The notes beneath the pieces were generated by a model. It was not told the origin of the DNA and did not search any database. It was given only the letters and a program-made list of their open reading frames with translations. From Collimonas arenae (lineage in GTDB: Bacteria; Pseudomonadota; Gammaproteobacteria; Burkholderiales; Burkholderiaceae_D): a stretch of 64,000 nucleotides of DNA. How positions within the stretch are numbered: position 1 is the stretch's first letter; each line of letters begins with the position of its first letter. The DNA lies in the NCBI RefSeq assembly GCF_000786695.1, contig NZ_CP009962.1, forward strand, positions 3,906,001 through 3,970,000. The letters run 5' to 3'. This document shows positions 40,943-49,668 of this stretch, in pieces. A program made the position numbers and the translations under genes.

Positions 40943-42439
40943 TTACGCCACACGCACCCGGCCCGCCAGCAAATCTTCGACAATTTCTCCCAGTCGCTTT
41001 ATGCCGTACTCGATCCGAGGCGAAAACGGTTGGCCGCAACTGAGCCGCAGAAAGTGATTGAAACGGTTCGAGTTGGAAAACATCAGGCCGGGGGCGATCT
41101 TGATCCCTTCTTTCAATGCTGATTCAAACACCGCTTTCGATGAAAGTTGCGCAGGTAGTTCCACCCATAGCAAAGCACCACCATCCGGCACATTGATACG
41201 GGTGCCGACAGGGAAATGTCGCGCAATTGCGTCTGCGGTGCGAGCCCGCTGCAATCGCAAAGCGTCGCGCAAACGGCGCAGATGACGCTCGTATGCAGCC
41301 GATGCCATAAAGTCGGCGGCGGCAATCTGCGACCATTCTTCATTAGCGCGCGTATGTGCAAATTTCAGCATTTCGAGCCGCGCCTGCCAGCGGCCGCCAG
41401 CCATCCAGCCCAGCCGCATCCCCGGTGCCAGCACTTTATTCAGCGACGCACAATAAATCACATTGCCGCTGCGATCCCAGGATTTCAAAGCCCGCGCCGA
41501 GCTTGTCTCCGGCACAAGGCCGCTATACGAGTCGTCTTCGATCAGCGCCATGCCATGTTCTTGGCACAGCGCTACCAGTTGTGCCTTGTGTTCGTCGGGC
41601 ATGATGCTGCCGAGCGGATTTTGCAAGTTCGGCACCAGCACCAATGCCTTGATATCGGGATAGGTTTGCGACGCCAGTTGCAGCGCTTCTATCGATATGC
41701 CGGTACGCGGGCTGGTCGGAATTTCCAGCGCACGCATGCCCAGGCTTTCCAGCACCTGCAGCAAGCCGTAGTAAGTGGGCGACTCGACCGCGACGGTATC
41801 ACCGGCCTGCGCTACGGCACGCAGCGCCAGGTTGATCCCCTCAATGCAGCCGTGGGTGACGATCACCTCTTCCGGCGCCATCTTGATGCCGATTGCCAGG
41901 CTGCGCTTGGCGAGAACTTGCCGAAAGGCTGGATTGCCGCGATGGGACATCATGCTGGTCAAGACCTGTGGCTGCTTGCGCAAGGTACGGATTGCCGCGT
42001 TTTTCAGAGCCTCCACTGCATACAACTCGGGGGCACAACTGGCGCCGCTCAAATCAAGCGTCACGCTGGCGCCATGTCCCTGGGCGATAACTCCTGAGAC
42101 CCGCTCATGGATCCCTGCATACTGCGCTGACATGAGGGCCGGCATGGTTGACAGATTCGGCTCTTCCGCCAGCGCCATGCGCCGTGCGGGCAACACGAAA
42201 TAGCCAGAGCGTGGCCGCGCTTCCAGCCAGCCGTCTTGCTCCAGGTAACGCAGCGCTTGCAACGCGGTCGACAAGCTGACCTGGTGTTGCTGCATCAGGT
42301 CGCGCACCGAGGGCATACGCTCGCCCGGCGCCAGCGTATTGGATTGAATCGCCGCTAGGTAATGCCCGGCCAACTGGCGGTATAGCAACTGCGGCGTAAC
42401 AGATTGGGACGGCGAAAGCGACAAGGGAGATTTTCTCAT
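40943..42439 (-). CDS. MocR-type GntR regulator with aminotransferase domain
   Basis: A 498-residue fusion of a GntR winged-helix domain (about 15-82, LAPGERMPSVRDLMQQHQVSLSTALQALRYLEQDG) to a fold-type I aminotransferase domain. The PLP-binding lysine is Lys335 in ASLNKVLAPGMRLGW; NLQNPLG (about 271-277) and EDDSYSGL (301-308) also follow the fold. MocR proteins use PLP or amino compounds as effectors and often control a divergent gene, here the small DUF2917-like gene at 42629 with a 189-bp gap. The target is unknown. Confidence 0.93.
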   Translation of the reverse strand: MRKSPLSLSPSQSVTPQLLYRQLAGHYLAAIQSNTLAPGERMPSVRDLMQQHQVSLSTALQALRYLEQDGWLEARPRSGYFVLPARRMALAEEPNLSTMPALMSAQYAGIHERVSGVIAQGHGASVTLDLSGASCAPELYAVEALKNAAIRTLRKQPQVLTSMMSHRGNPAFRQVLAKRSLAIGIKMAPEEVIVTHGCIEGINLALRAVAQAGDTVAVESPTYYGLLQVLESLGMRALEIPTSPRTGISIEALQLASQTYPDIKALVLVPNLQNPLGSIMPDEHKAQLVALCQEHGMALIEDDSYSGLVPETSSARALKSWDRSGNVIYCASLNKVLAPGMRLGWMAGGRWQARLEMLKFAHTRANEEWSQIAAADFMASAAYERHLRRLRDALRLQRARTADAIARHFPVGTRINVPDGGALLWVELPAQLSSKAVFESALKEGIKIAPGLMFSNSNRFNHFLRLSCGQPFSPRIEYGIKRLGEIVEDLLAGRVRVA

Positions 42440-42628
42440 GGCGATGGTTGAATTGCTTTAGTGTGAATCATTGGCGGAAAACGAAACAGATACAGATTAA
42501 AGCAAAATGGACGATAACAGATCTGCCAAAATCCTATCTGTTGCGCCACGTTCAGGGCATCTCTGTGCCTGTTTCGATAGTACGAGGGGGATTACGCTGG
42601 AGCCATCTCTTTGAACAAGGAAAACGCG

Positions 42629-42985
42629 ATGAACTCCCCCGACAGCAACACCGCCAGGATCCAGCTTGGCCATGATCGCAGCAATATGTTCTATGCCAGC
42701 CGCGGCACAGCCATCGTATCTTTGCAGGGCAATATCCTGATCGCCGAAGCGGCCAGCCACCTGGTCGATATCACCGTCGCCAACCGCGCCCTGATCGCCG
42801 AGGGAGATTGCCATGTGATACAGCGCGGTGGCTGGGTCCGCTTGTGTGCGCAAGGAGGCGGTAAGGCGACCGGCCTGATAATTTTACCGACAAGAAATTT
42901 TCTAGGCTCGCTCCTGGCCCGCTGGCTACGTCGGGGCAACACCTCTACACATCCGGCAAACCGGACTGAGGCCATTGAATCATAG
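42629..42985 (+). CDS. Small DUF2917-like protein
   Basis: A 118-residue protein with a central beta-rich stretch (YASRGTAIVSLQGNILIAEA and GDCHVIQRGGWVRLCAQGGGKA) reminiscent of DUF2917, a small cupin-like fold common in Burkholderiales, and a basic C-terminal tail. An AAGGA precedes the ATG at 42629 by 7 bp; the frame opens at a TTG at 42611. It is divergent from the MocR gene and is followed about 107 bp later by chaC. Function unknown; the family match is from memory of the pattern. Confidence 0.7.
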   Translation: MNSPDSNTARIQLGHDRSNMFYASRGTAIVSLQGNILIAEAASHLVDITVANRALIAEGDCHVIQRGGWVRLCAQGGGKATGLIILPTRNFLGSLLARWLRRGNTSTHPANRTEAIES

Positions 42986-43092
42986 ACAATCTACGGCAAA
43001 CAGTGTGCCAACTGCTACATATCCAAGGGTTGGCACGCCGCGATACAGCAAAGCACTTGTTGCAAAACCCCGATCTGGCTTATTCTGTACGC

Positions 43093-43779
43093 ATGAGTAT
43101 CACGCGTGAAGATCTTGAACAGGACCGCCTCCGAAGCATCCTGGATAACACTCCTATTGCAGCTGCCCTGCTGTCAGAAGCAGCGCTGGAAGCCTCGTGG
43201 CGCGCCGCTCTAGCGTCGCTGCCGGATCCCAATGGCGATGTCTGGCTATTCGGCTACGGCTCGCTGATCTGGAATCCGATGGTGGAGTACAGCGAACGGC
43301 TGCCGGCCATGCTATATGGCTATCACCGTGGCTTCTACCTGTACTCCCGCATCAACCGCGGCACCTGGGATAACCCGGGACTGGTGCTAGGCCTGGATCG
43401 CGGCGGCTCCTGCCAAGGCATCGCCTTCCGGATTCCCGCCATCAGCATAGAAACCGAACTGAAGATGTTATGGCGCCGCGAAATGCTGACCGGCGCCTAC
43501 ATCCCGCGCTGGCTACCCATGCAACTCAACGGCAAAACCGGCCCCCGCATCAAAGCCCTGGCCTTCGTCATGAACCGCCAGCACGAAAGCTACGCAGGCC
43601 GTCTGCCAGACCCGACAGTAGTGTCCTATTTACGCGATGCGTGCGGCCTATATGGGCCGGCCAGAGATTATTTACGGCATACGCTAGAGGGACTACTGAA
43701 AGAAGGCTTCGAAGATCCATATCTAGCAAGACTATGGGCGCAGCTAGAATCCCGCCAAAATCCTTCAACAGAAAAATAA
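43093..43779 (+). CDS. chaC: ChaC-type gamma-glutamylcyclotransferase
   Basis: A 228-residue glutathione-specific gamma-glutamylcyclotransferase that cleaves glutathione to 5-oxoproline and Cys-Gly. The signature WLFGYGSLIWNP is at 51-62 with the YGSL substrate loop at 55-58, and the catalytic Glu is expected in the LKMLWRREMLTGAY segment. Start MSITREDLEQDRL at 43093 is chosen; the open frame goes back to 43003. The family in E. coli is named from a Ca2+/H+ antiporter neighbour, absent here. Confidence 0.93.
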   Translation: MSITREDLEQDRLRSILDNTPIAAALLSEAALEASWRAALASLPDPNGDVWLFGYGSLIWNPMVEYSERLPAMLYGYHRGFYLYSRINRGTWDNPGLVLGLDRGGSCQGIAFRIPAISIETELKMLWRREMLTGAYIPRWLPMQLNGKTGPRIKALAFVMNRQHESYAGRLPDPTVVSYLRDACGLYGPARDYLRHTLEGLLKEGFEDPYLARLWAQLESRQNPSTEK

Positions 43780-43794
43780 TCCCACCACCGGTTT

Positions 43795-43842
43795 TGAAGT
43801 TGATTTTGACGTTGAAGTGGAAGTTGACGTTGCTTTTGAAGT
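43795..43842 (+). repeat. Degenerate hexanucleotide tandem repeat
   Basis: Eight consecutive hexamers related to TGAAGT: TGAAGT, TGATTT, TGACGT, TGAAGT, GGAAGT, TGACGT, TGCTTT, TGAAGT. It starts 16 bp after the chaC stop codon. Confidence 0.75.
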
Positions 43843-43861
43843 GCTCCGCATTGAGAACTTG

Positions 43862-43953
43862 CCAAAAGAGGCGCGTGACGGTCGGGAATTGTGAGACACA
43901 TGTCTGAGCGTAGCGAGTTTGTGTCTCACCCGACTGGCACGCGCCTCTTTTGG
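43862..43953. repeat. 92-bp nested inverted repeat (cruciform-forming)
   Basis: Outer arms are perfect 16-bp repeats, CCAAAAGAGGCGCGTG (43862-43877) and CACGCGCCTCTTTTGG (43938-43953). Inside are GTGAGACACA (43891-43900) and TGTGTCTCAC (43920-43929) around a GAGCGTAGCGAG loop. The structure could terminate chaC transcription; the loop motif looks like a dispersed betaproteobacterial repeat. Confidence 0.8.
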
Positions 43954-44147
43954 GGACCTGACCGCAGGGAAGGCAAGGGCTTTGCGATCGCCTTCTTTTT
44001 GGTTATGTTTTCTTGCGCCCGGCCAGGGGGCGAAGCAAGAAAAAGTGACTAGCTGCCGGGCTACCCCCGGCTTGCATCCACGGAGTAGCAACCGTTTCAA
44101 GTAACGACGACCGAACATCAAATACCAACGCACGTACTCCGTGGCAC
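43954..44147. other. Repeat-rich non-coding stretch between chaC and leuA
   Basis: Contains TTTTCTTGC (44008-44016) facing GCAAGAAAA (44035-44043), a GCCGGG/CCCGGC hairpin near 44055-44071, and CCACGGAGTA (44078-44087) facing TACTCCGTGG (44135-44144). A 61-codon frame (43919-44104) passes through these palindromes and is judged not to be a gene. Confidence 0.6.
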
Positions 44148-44209
44148 GTTAAATGGGGTCGGAGTAATTTTCGCAAAAGCCGCGAAAAAAAACTCCGACC
44201 CCATTTAAC
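44148..44209. repeat. 62-bp hairpin repeat with GTTAAATGGGGTCGGAGT arms
   Basis: The 18-bp arms GTTAAATGGGGTCGGAGT (44148-44165) and ACTCCGACCCCATTTAAC (44192-44209) are perfectly complementary, with a second inner pair TTTTCGC/GCGAAAA. Hairpins ending in GGGGTCGGAGT and its complement are, from memory, common in proteobacterial genomes as REP-like elements mobilised by RAYT transposases; none is present here. It lies 41 bp beyond the leuA stop and could act as its terminator. Confidence 0.8.
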
Positions 44210-44250
44210 TATGTGCGCGGCGACTCACCGAACAGCTCCGGCCAAGAAAA

Positions 44251-45801
44251 TTACAACTGCGGATTCAGCTTCTCCGACTTGGAATGCAATTTATTCAGTG
44301 CAGACAGATACGCCTTAGCCGACGCCACCACAATATCCAAATCCGCGCCAACACCATTAACGATCCGCCCAGCCTTGGACAAACGCATAGTCACCTCCCC
44401 CTGCGACTGCGTACCAGTAGTAATCGCATTCACAGAAAACAACAACAACTCCGCACCACTGGCAACCTTGGTTTCAATCGCATTGACAATCGCATCCACC
44501 GGCCCGTTGCCCTCCCCCGCGCAATTCGACTCCTTACCATCAATCGAAAACACCACCTGCGCAGCAGGCCGTTCACCAGTTTCCGAATGCTGCGACAAAG
44601 AGACAAAACGATAAAATTCCTGGTCATGCGACTGCTGCTCTTCCGACACCAGCCCGATGATATCTTCGTCAAAGATTTCAGATTTTCGATCCGCCAGCTC
44701 TTTGAAACGCGCAAAGGCCGCATTGACTTCAGTTTCCGACTCCAACACGATGCCAAGTTCTTCCAGGCGTTGCTTGAACGCATTGCGACCAGACAGTTTG
44801 CCCAACACAATCCTGTTGGCGCTCCAGCCCACATCTTCGGCACGCATGATTTCATAAGTATCGCGCGCCTTCAGCACGCCATCCTGGTGAATACCCGAAG
44901 CATGCGCAAAGGCATTGGCACCGACAACAGACTTGTTAGGCTGCACCGCAAACCCGGTGATCTGCGACACCAGCTTGGAAGCCGGCACGATTTGCGTCGT
45001 ATCGATGCCAATATCGAGATTGAAATAGTCGCGCCGCGTCCGCACCGCCATCACGATTTCTTCCAGCGCCGTATTGCCGGCCCGTTCGCCCAGGCCATTG
45101 ATGGTGCACTCCACCTGACGCGCGCCGCCGATCATGACGCCCGCCAATGAATTCGCCACCGCCATGCCCAGATCGTTATGGCAATGCACCGACCAGATCG
45201 CCTTGTCCGAGTTAGGAATCCGCTCGCGCAAAGTCCGCAGCATATGACCGTATAGCTCAGGCACGCCATAGCCGACAGTGTCGGCGAAGTTGATCGTGGT
45301 CGCACCTTCCGCAATCACGGCTTCCAGCACGCGACACAGAAAATCCATGTCGGAACGGCTACCGTCTTCCGGACTGAATTCAACGTCGTCGGTAAATTTG
45401 CGGGCAAAGCGCACGGCTTGCTTCGCTTGCTCGAACACCTGGTCCGGCGTCATGCGCAGCTTCTTTTCCATGTGCAGCGGCGAGGTTGCAAGAAAGGTGT
45501 GAATTCGCTTGCGCTCGGCTGGTTGCAGGGCTTCTGCTGCGCGCGCAATATCCTTGTCGTTGGCGCGCGACAGGGAGCACACGGTGGAATCCTTGATGAT
45601 ACCGGCGATGGCCCTGATCGCCTCGAAGTCACCCGGCGAAGCGGCGGCAAACCCGGCTTCGATCACATCGACCTTCATCCGCTCCAGTTGCCGGGCGATA
45701 CGGATTTTTTCATCCTTGGTCATCGATGCCCCGGGCGATTGTTCGCCGTCGCGCAAGGTGGTGTCGAATATGATCAGTTTTTCGGGCGAGTTGGCTGCCA
45801 T
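44251..45801 (-). CDS. leuA: 2-isopropylmalate synthase
   Basis: A 516-residue enzyme making 2-isopropylmalate from acetyl-CoA and 2-ketoisovalerate, the first step of leucine synthesis. The catalytic start [12 protein letters not shown] is at 13-24, the metal-binding [13 protein letters not shown] is in the TIM barrel (about 205-217), and the C-terminal regulatory domain for leucine feedback covers about 390-516. The ATG at 45801 has a GGAG 6 bp upstream. It lies downstream of ilvBNC, psd, pssA and a LysM gene on one strand. Confidence 0.98.
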   Translation of the reverse strand: MAANSPEKLIIFDTTLRDGEQSPGASMTKDEKIRIARQLERMKVDVIEAGFAAASPGDFEAIRAIAGIIKDSTVCSLSRANDKDIARAAEALQPAERKRIHTFLATSPLHMEKKLRMTPDQVFEQAKQAVRFARKFTDDVEFSPEDGSRSDMDFLCRVLEAVIAEGATTINFADTVGYGVPELYGHMLRTLRERIPNSDKAIWSVHCHNDLGMAVANSLAGVMIGGARQVECTINGLGERAGNTALEEIVMAVRTRRDYFNLDIGIDTTQIVPASKLVSQITGFAVQPNKSVVGANAFAHASGIHQDGVLKARDTYEIMRAEDVGWSANRIVLGKLSGRNAFKQRLEELGIVLESETEVNAAFARFKELADRKSEIFDEDIIGLVSEEQQSHDQEFYRFVSLSQHSETGERPAAQVVFSIDGKESNCAGEGNGPVDAIVNAIETKVASGAELLLFSVNAITTGTQSQGEVTMRLSKAGRIVNGVGADLDIVVASAKAYLSALNKLHSKSEKLNPQL

Positions 45802-45885
45802 GCTGTGCTCCAGATTGGTCTTGTGAATCATCAATTTTAAAGACTTTGGCGACTTGCGGCATAAAAATAACAAATCGACAGACGT

Positions 45886-45914
45886 AAAAAAACCGCCCGG
45901 AGTACAACGGGCGG
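45886..45914 (-). terminator. Rho-independent terminator of the LysM gene
   Basis: On the minus strand CCGCCCG (45914-45908) pairs with CGGGCGG (45899-45893) and is followed by seven T residues. It sits 21 bp after the LysM stop, upstream of leuA, so leuA probably has its own promoter or depends on read-through. Confidence 0.88.
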
Positions 45915-45934
45915 CTTGTTTTGGTTCCCGGCTA

Positions 45935-46414
45935 TTAGGAAAGCGGCGGAATACGCAGCTTCTGGCCCGGATAAATCAGGTCCACGCTTTTCAGCATTGG
46001 CTTGTTGGCTTCAAAAATGGCTTGGTACTTGTTCGGATCGCCATAGAATTGCTTGGAAATCTTCGACAGGTTGTCGCCGCTAACCACGTCATACCATTGC
46101 GATTCATCGGTAGCAGCTGCAACGGTCAGATTATCATTAACATTACTGACATCCTTGACATTGCCACAGCACAAAACAATCTTTTCACGGGTTGCCTGAT
46201 CCGGCGCTTCACCACTGACTGTGACCGCGGAGGAAGCAGCATCGAAAGCGATCGTCAAACCGCTGGTGTCAATGCCTTGTGTGCCGACATAGGTCTTGAT
46301 CGCGTCTGCTGCGGCATTTTGCAGTTCTTCGACGTTTGGCGCTGCCGCCACTTCTTCCGGCTTGTGTCCCAGCAGCTTTTCACCCGCGTCTTTAAAAAAA
46401 GAAAGTAATCCCAT
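45935..46414 (-). CDS. BON and LysM domain protein (YgaU/Kbp-like)
   Basis: A 159-residue protein with a BON domain (about 30-92, ending [25 protein letters not shown]) and a C-terminal LysM domain (about 106-157, [32 protein letters not shown] and PGQKLRIP). It has no signal peptide. The architecture is that of E. coli YgaU/Kbp, a cytoplasmic K+-binding protein, so K+ sensing is possible but inferred. Start [16 protein letters not shown] at 46414 is canonical for the family. Its own terminator follows. Confidence 0.94.
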   Translation of the reverse strand: MGLLSFFKDAGEKLLGHKPEEVAAAPNVEELQNAAADAIKTYVGTQGIDTSGLTIAFDAASSAVTVSGEAPDQATREKIVLCCGNVKDVSNVNDNLTVAAATDESQWYDVVSGDNLSKISKQFYGDPNKYQAIFEANKPMLKSVDLIYPGQKLRIPPLS

Positions 46415-46546
46415 TTTTTTCTCCGGTAGTAGTTGAACAACGATGATGCCACTAGCTTCGCTACAGTGCTGCTTCAAAAGTAAGGTTTAACAACATTTAA
46501 CCTTACCTATATTTCACTGGCATGACCAAGCACTGGCTTCTATCGC

Positions 46547-47419
46547 TTAGTCCTTATCGTCGTGCTCAAGTTCCGTTTGCACGATACTGACTGGCTTGCC
46601 TTTGAACCAGCGCCAGAAATACACGCCGAACCCCGACAAACCATACAGCACGAACAGGCCGAACAATACCTTTGACGGATCGCTGAAAATCGCCACCAGC
46701 GCCAGCACCACCAGGAATGCGGCAATGAACGGCATCGGCTTGCGCAGATTGATATCCTTGAAGCTGTAGAAAGGCACGTTGCTGACCATTGTCAGGCCGG
46801 CGTACAAGGTGATCGCCCAGGCTGCCCAGCTCAGGGATGTACCCTGGAATCCGAGATCGTCCATCAGCCATACAAAGCCTGCCACCAACGCTGCCGCAGC
46901 CGGGCTGGGCAACCCCTGGAAGTAACGTTTGTCGACCACCGCAATATTGGTGTTGAAGCGCGCCAGGCGCAAGGCGCCGCCAGCGCAATACACGAAAGCC
47001 GCCAGCCAGCCTAGCTTGCCCATCCCACGCAAGGACCACTCATAGACCACCAGCGCCGGCGCGGCGCCAAACGACACCATATCGGAGAGACTGTCATACT
47101 GCGCGCCGAATTCACTCTGGGTATTGGTCAGCCGTGCTACGCGGCCATCGAGGCTATCCAGCACCATCGCCGCGAAAATCGCGATGGATGCCTGGTCGAA
47201 GCGCAGGTTCATCGCCATTACGATGGCATAGAAACCACAGAACAATGCTGCTGTGGTGAAGGCATTCGGCAACAGATAGATGCCGCGCCGCCGGCGTACC
47301 GGCGGGTGGATATCTTCTTCATTCAGGTATTCGCTGCGCTCGGCGGTTTTGTACGGGCGCAGCGCCTTGGGGAACTGTGCGACGTTACTCTTCGCTTTAC
47401 GGCGCTTGAATGTGGCCAT
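46547..47419 (-). CDS. pssA: CDP-diacylglycerol--serine O-phosphatidyltransferase
   Basis: A 290-residue membrane enzyme that makes phosphatidylserine from CDP-diacylglycerol and serine. The CDP-alcohol phosphotransferase motif is complete: Asp91-Gly92, Ala95-Arg96, Gly105, Asp109 and Asp113 in LDGRVARLTNTQSEFGAQYDSLSD. About eight hydrophobic segments follow an N-terminal basic tail. It lies 82 bp downstream of psd, which uses its product, so both steps of phosphatidylethanolamine synthesis are encoded together. Confidence 0.97.
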   Translation of the reverse strand: MATFKRRKAKSNVAQFPKALRPYKTAERSEYLNEEDIHPPVRRRRGIYLLPNAFTTAALFCGFYAIVMAMNLRFDQASIAIFAAMVLDSLDGRVARLTNTQSEFGAQYDSLSDMVSFGAAPALVVYEWSLRGMGKLGWLAAFVYCAGGALRLARFNTNIAVVDKRYFQGLPSPAAAALVAGFVWLMDDLGFQGTSLSWAAWAITLYAGLTMVSNVPFYSFKDINLRKPMPFIAAFLVVLALVAIFSDPSKVLFGLFVLYGLSGFGVYFWRWFKGKPVSIVQTELEHDDKD

Positions 47420-47501
47420 GTAAGTTCCGTTTCAATCAACTCTAATTACAAACAACGACTGTACAAACAATGTTGCAAACATCAACTTTCCGCCGTGTCT
47501 T

Positions 47502-48146
47502 TTAGAACTCGGCCAGGATAGTTTCGGTGGCGGACACTTTGTCGCCGACTGCAACCTTCGGGGTGGCGGTCAGCGGCAGGTACACGTCCACGCGCGAACC
47601 GAAGCGAATGAAGCCGTAGCGCTGACCGCGCGTCAAGACATCGGCGGCCTTGACGTAGCACAGGATACGGCGCGCAATCAGGCCGGCGACCTGGACGCAC
47701 GTCACAGTCTGGCCATTGTCGGCGGTAATCACCAAGGCATTACGTTCATTTTCCACCGATGCTTTGTCCAGATCGGCATTGACGAACTTCCCCGCGAAAT
47801 ATTGTACTTTTTCAATCTTGCCGTCGACCGGTGCGCGATTCGAATGGACGTTGAACACATTCATGAAAACGCTGATCTTCAGGGCTTCGCGATTGGCGTA
47901 AGGATCCATGGTTTTTTCAACAACCACGATCCGGCCATCCGCAGGCGACAGCACAGCAGCAGGATTTTGCGGAATCACGCGGCCCGGATCGCGAAAGAAT
48001 TGCAATACGAATAAAGCAATAATCCAGAATGGCAGTGACCATGCCACGGAAAAAAACGTGACCAGCAGTGCGACCGCAAAGGTGATGCCCAAAAACGGCC
48101 AACCCTCGCGGGCGATAATAGGATGGGGGTAATTATTCAACTGCAC
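47502..48146 (-). CDS. psd: Phosphatidylserine decarboxylase proenzyme (short type)
   Basis: A 214-residue pyruvoyl-dependent decarboxylase that converts phosphatidylserine to phosphatidylethanolamine. The self-cleavage site is the Gly183-Ser184 pair in [11 protein letters not shown], which becomes the pyruvoyl group. Two N-terminal hydrophobic segments (about 18-45) anchor it. [18 protein letters not shown] is typical of the short Psd class found next to pssA in betaproteobacteria. Tandem 16-bp repeats lie directly upstream. Confidence 0.97.
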   Translation of the reverse strand: MQLNNYPHPIIAREGWPFLGITFAVALLVTFFSVAWSLPFWIIALFVLQFFRDPGRVIPQNPAAVLSPADGRIVVVEKTMDPYANREALKISVFMNVFNVHSNRAPVDGKIEKVQYFAGKFVNADLDKASVENERNALVITADNGQTVTCVQVAGLIARRILCYVKAADVLTRGQRYGFIRFGSRVDVYLPLTATPKVAVGDKVSATETILAEF

Positions 48147-48164
48147 TCCGGATTATTTTGAGAA

Positions 48165-48196
48165 TTAGTGGATTGATACATTAGCGGATTGATACA
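48165..48196. repeat. Two tandem 16-bp repeats upstream of psd
   Basis: TTAGTGGATTGATACA (48165-48180) is followed immediately by TTAGCGGATTGATACA (48181-48196), differing at one position. It lies 19 bp before the psd start on the minus strand, so it would be in the leader or promoter. The remaining gap (48197-48484) shows no gene. Confidence 0.7.
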
Positions 48197-48484
48197 TGAC
48201 GGAACTGAGAGCGTGGCTATTCTAGTCGAGCGGGAAATAAATGTAACCTGCTGCATGGCGATTACTGCATGCTCAAGGCCAAACCGCCAGCCGCTGTGCC
48301 GCTTGATGATCAAGATACGCGGTAAGAAATAAATCAACGCCGCAGACCGTCAGCATGATACTAGATGATCTTGGGCATTGTATAAAAAGACCAAGCTTCT
48401 CGCTCGATTTTATTGACGTAGATAAATATAGTCAGAGATATATTTGCAATACAACAAGAAATCAGAGGTTTCTTGCTAAAACAT

Positions 48485-48511
48485 GGTCGGGTTCGCATGT
48501 GTAACCCGACC
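48485..48511 (-). terminator. Hairpin after the small lipoprotein gene
   Basis: GGTCGGGTT (48485-48493) and AACCCGACC (48503-48511) form perfect 9-bp arms, 37 bp after the lipoprotein stop codon on the minus strand. The following U-tract is weak. Confidence 0.6.
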
Positions 48512-48547
48512 TGTACACACTTGGCAGACAACAACCCGGACTTTCGC

Positions 48548-48745
48548 TTATTTCTCCTGCTCTTCTTCCGCCGCCCGGTTTCTGTCTTGGGCATCCTGCA
48601 ACTGCTTCTCCACCCCTTTTGCCTTTTCCAGCGCATCCGTCTGGGTTTTGAATATCTGCGGCGGCGGGGCCGAAGGTTTACAGCCGGCCAGCGCTAGTAC
48701 AGCGCCGGCGGCCAGACTCAGGCAAAAAACGGAAGAGCGCATCAT
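48548..48745 (-). CDS. Small lipoprotein
   Basis: A 65-residue protein starting MMRSSVFCLSLAAGAVLALAGCKPSAPPP. The lipobox LAGC puts the lipidated Cys at about residue 22. The mature part is a short Pro linker and a charged helix (about 33-65, DALEKAKGVEKQLQDAQDRNRAAEEE), which could form a coiled coil. Its ATG overlaps the TGA of the SIMPL gene (ATGA), so the two are translated together. A second ATG directly follows the first. Function unknown. Confidence 0.85.
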   Translation of the reverse strand: MMRSSVFCLSLAAGAVLALAGCKPSAPPPQIFKTQTDALEKAKGVEKQLQDAQDRNRAAEEEQEK

Positions 48746-49503
48746 TTGAAGCGAACTTTGCCAACCACGCGCATGTTCAAGGTGGTTTCGCCTGGCTCGA
48801 AGCTAGGCTCTTCTACCGGGGCAGCTTCAGCCATGGAGGCTGCACGCATCATCATTGCCTTGGGTGCCGGCGAAGAATCCTGTGCATAGTTACCGGAACC
48901 TTCGAAATCAACTGTATCCAGCACGGCATCTGCGGGATTGCGCCCCATGGCGTGGGCGATCGATGTGATCCGCTCAGTCAGGTTCTGATAAGTCGCAGCG
49001 ATACGCTGGTCATCCAGTTTTTTGCTGGTAGCGTCGCTCAAGCCGAAGTACAAGCCGTTCAGGCCCAGCACGCTTTGCACTGCCGCCACTGTCTTCGGCA
49101 GATTGTTGAGATTGGTGGTGGTGGCGTCCAGATACTGTCCGACGCGCCAGCCGGTTGGCTGGCGTGGCTTGTTGGCGCTGCCGCGTGGCTGCGGCTGGTC
49201 TTCCGGATAGACGGGATACGTATAGTAGCCACGCGTTTGCAGAATCGCCTGCGGATCCTGGCGTTTCAGGATGTCGGTACCCTGCTTCATCTTGACGTTG
49301 ACGCGGGATGCTGCGGCGGCCTTATCCTTGTCTTGCTCTTCCACGTTGAAGGTGATCCTGACCTGATCGTTGGTGTGCTTGACTTCGCCGAAGGCAGGCA
49401 CTATCACCAGAGTGCCGCTGGTCGGCGGCAGGGCTTGCGCCTGGGCGGCGAAACCGGTGGCGGCAAACAGGGATGACAACATCAATTTGCGTGATCGCGA
49501 CAT
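48742..49503 (-). CDS. SIMPL (DUF541) domain periplasmic/outer membrane protein
   Basis: A 253-residue exported protein with a signal peptide (about 1-23, MSRSRKLMLSSLFAATGFAAQAQA) and a SIMPL/DUF541 domain over most of the mature chain, including the VRITFNVEEQDKDKAAAASRVNVKMKQGTDIL start, the TTNLNNLPKTVAAVQSVLGLNGLYFGLS centre and a NMRVVGKVRFK end. The ATG at 49503 has GGAG 6 bp upstream; a nearby TTG at 49515 is not needed. Relatives are linked to envelope or oxidative stress, but no activity is known. It overlaps the lipoprotein gene. Confidence 0.88.
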   Translation of the reverse strand: MSRSRKLMLSSLFAATGFAAQAQALPPTSGTLVIVPAFGEVKHTNDQVRITFNVEEQDKDKAAAASRVNVKMKQGTDILKRQDPQAILQTRGYYTYPVYPEDQPQPRGSANKPRQPTGWRVGQYLDATTTNLNNLPKTVAAVQSVLGLNGLYFGLSDATSKKLDDQRIAATYQNLTERITSIAHAMGRNPADAVLDTVDFEGSGNYAQDSSPAPKAMMMRAASMAEAAPVEEPSFEPGETTLNMRVVGKVRFK

Positions 49504-49668
49504 ATTCTTCTCCAAGAAAAAATGGAGCGCTACTCGAAGTGCGCCCCAAAAGCTGTTAATTTACAGACCACCCTTCGATTATATTCTGTCAATTTAGTTC
49601 GATGACAATGTTGCCTGTTGTCAGAATCAATTGCAATACAGAAAAAACTAGTGGCAACCAGGCAGCAA

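Noticed and set aside
43919..44104. 61-codon frame between chaC and leuA
   Set aside because: It is made of palindromic repeat sequence; frames in such dispersed repeats are often annotated as hypothetical proteins but have no support here.
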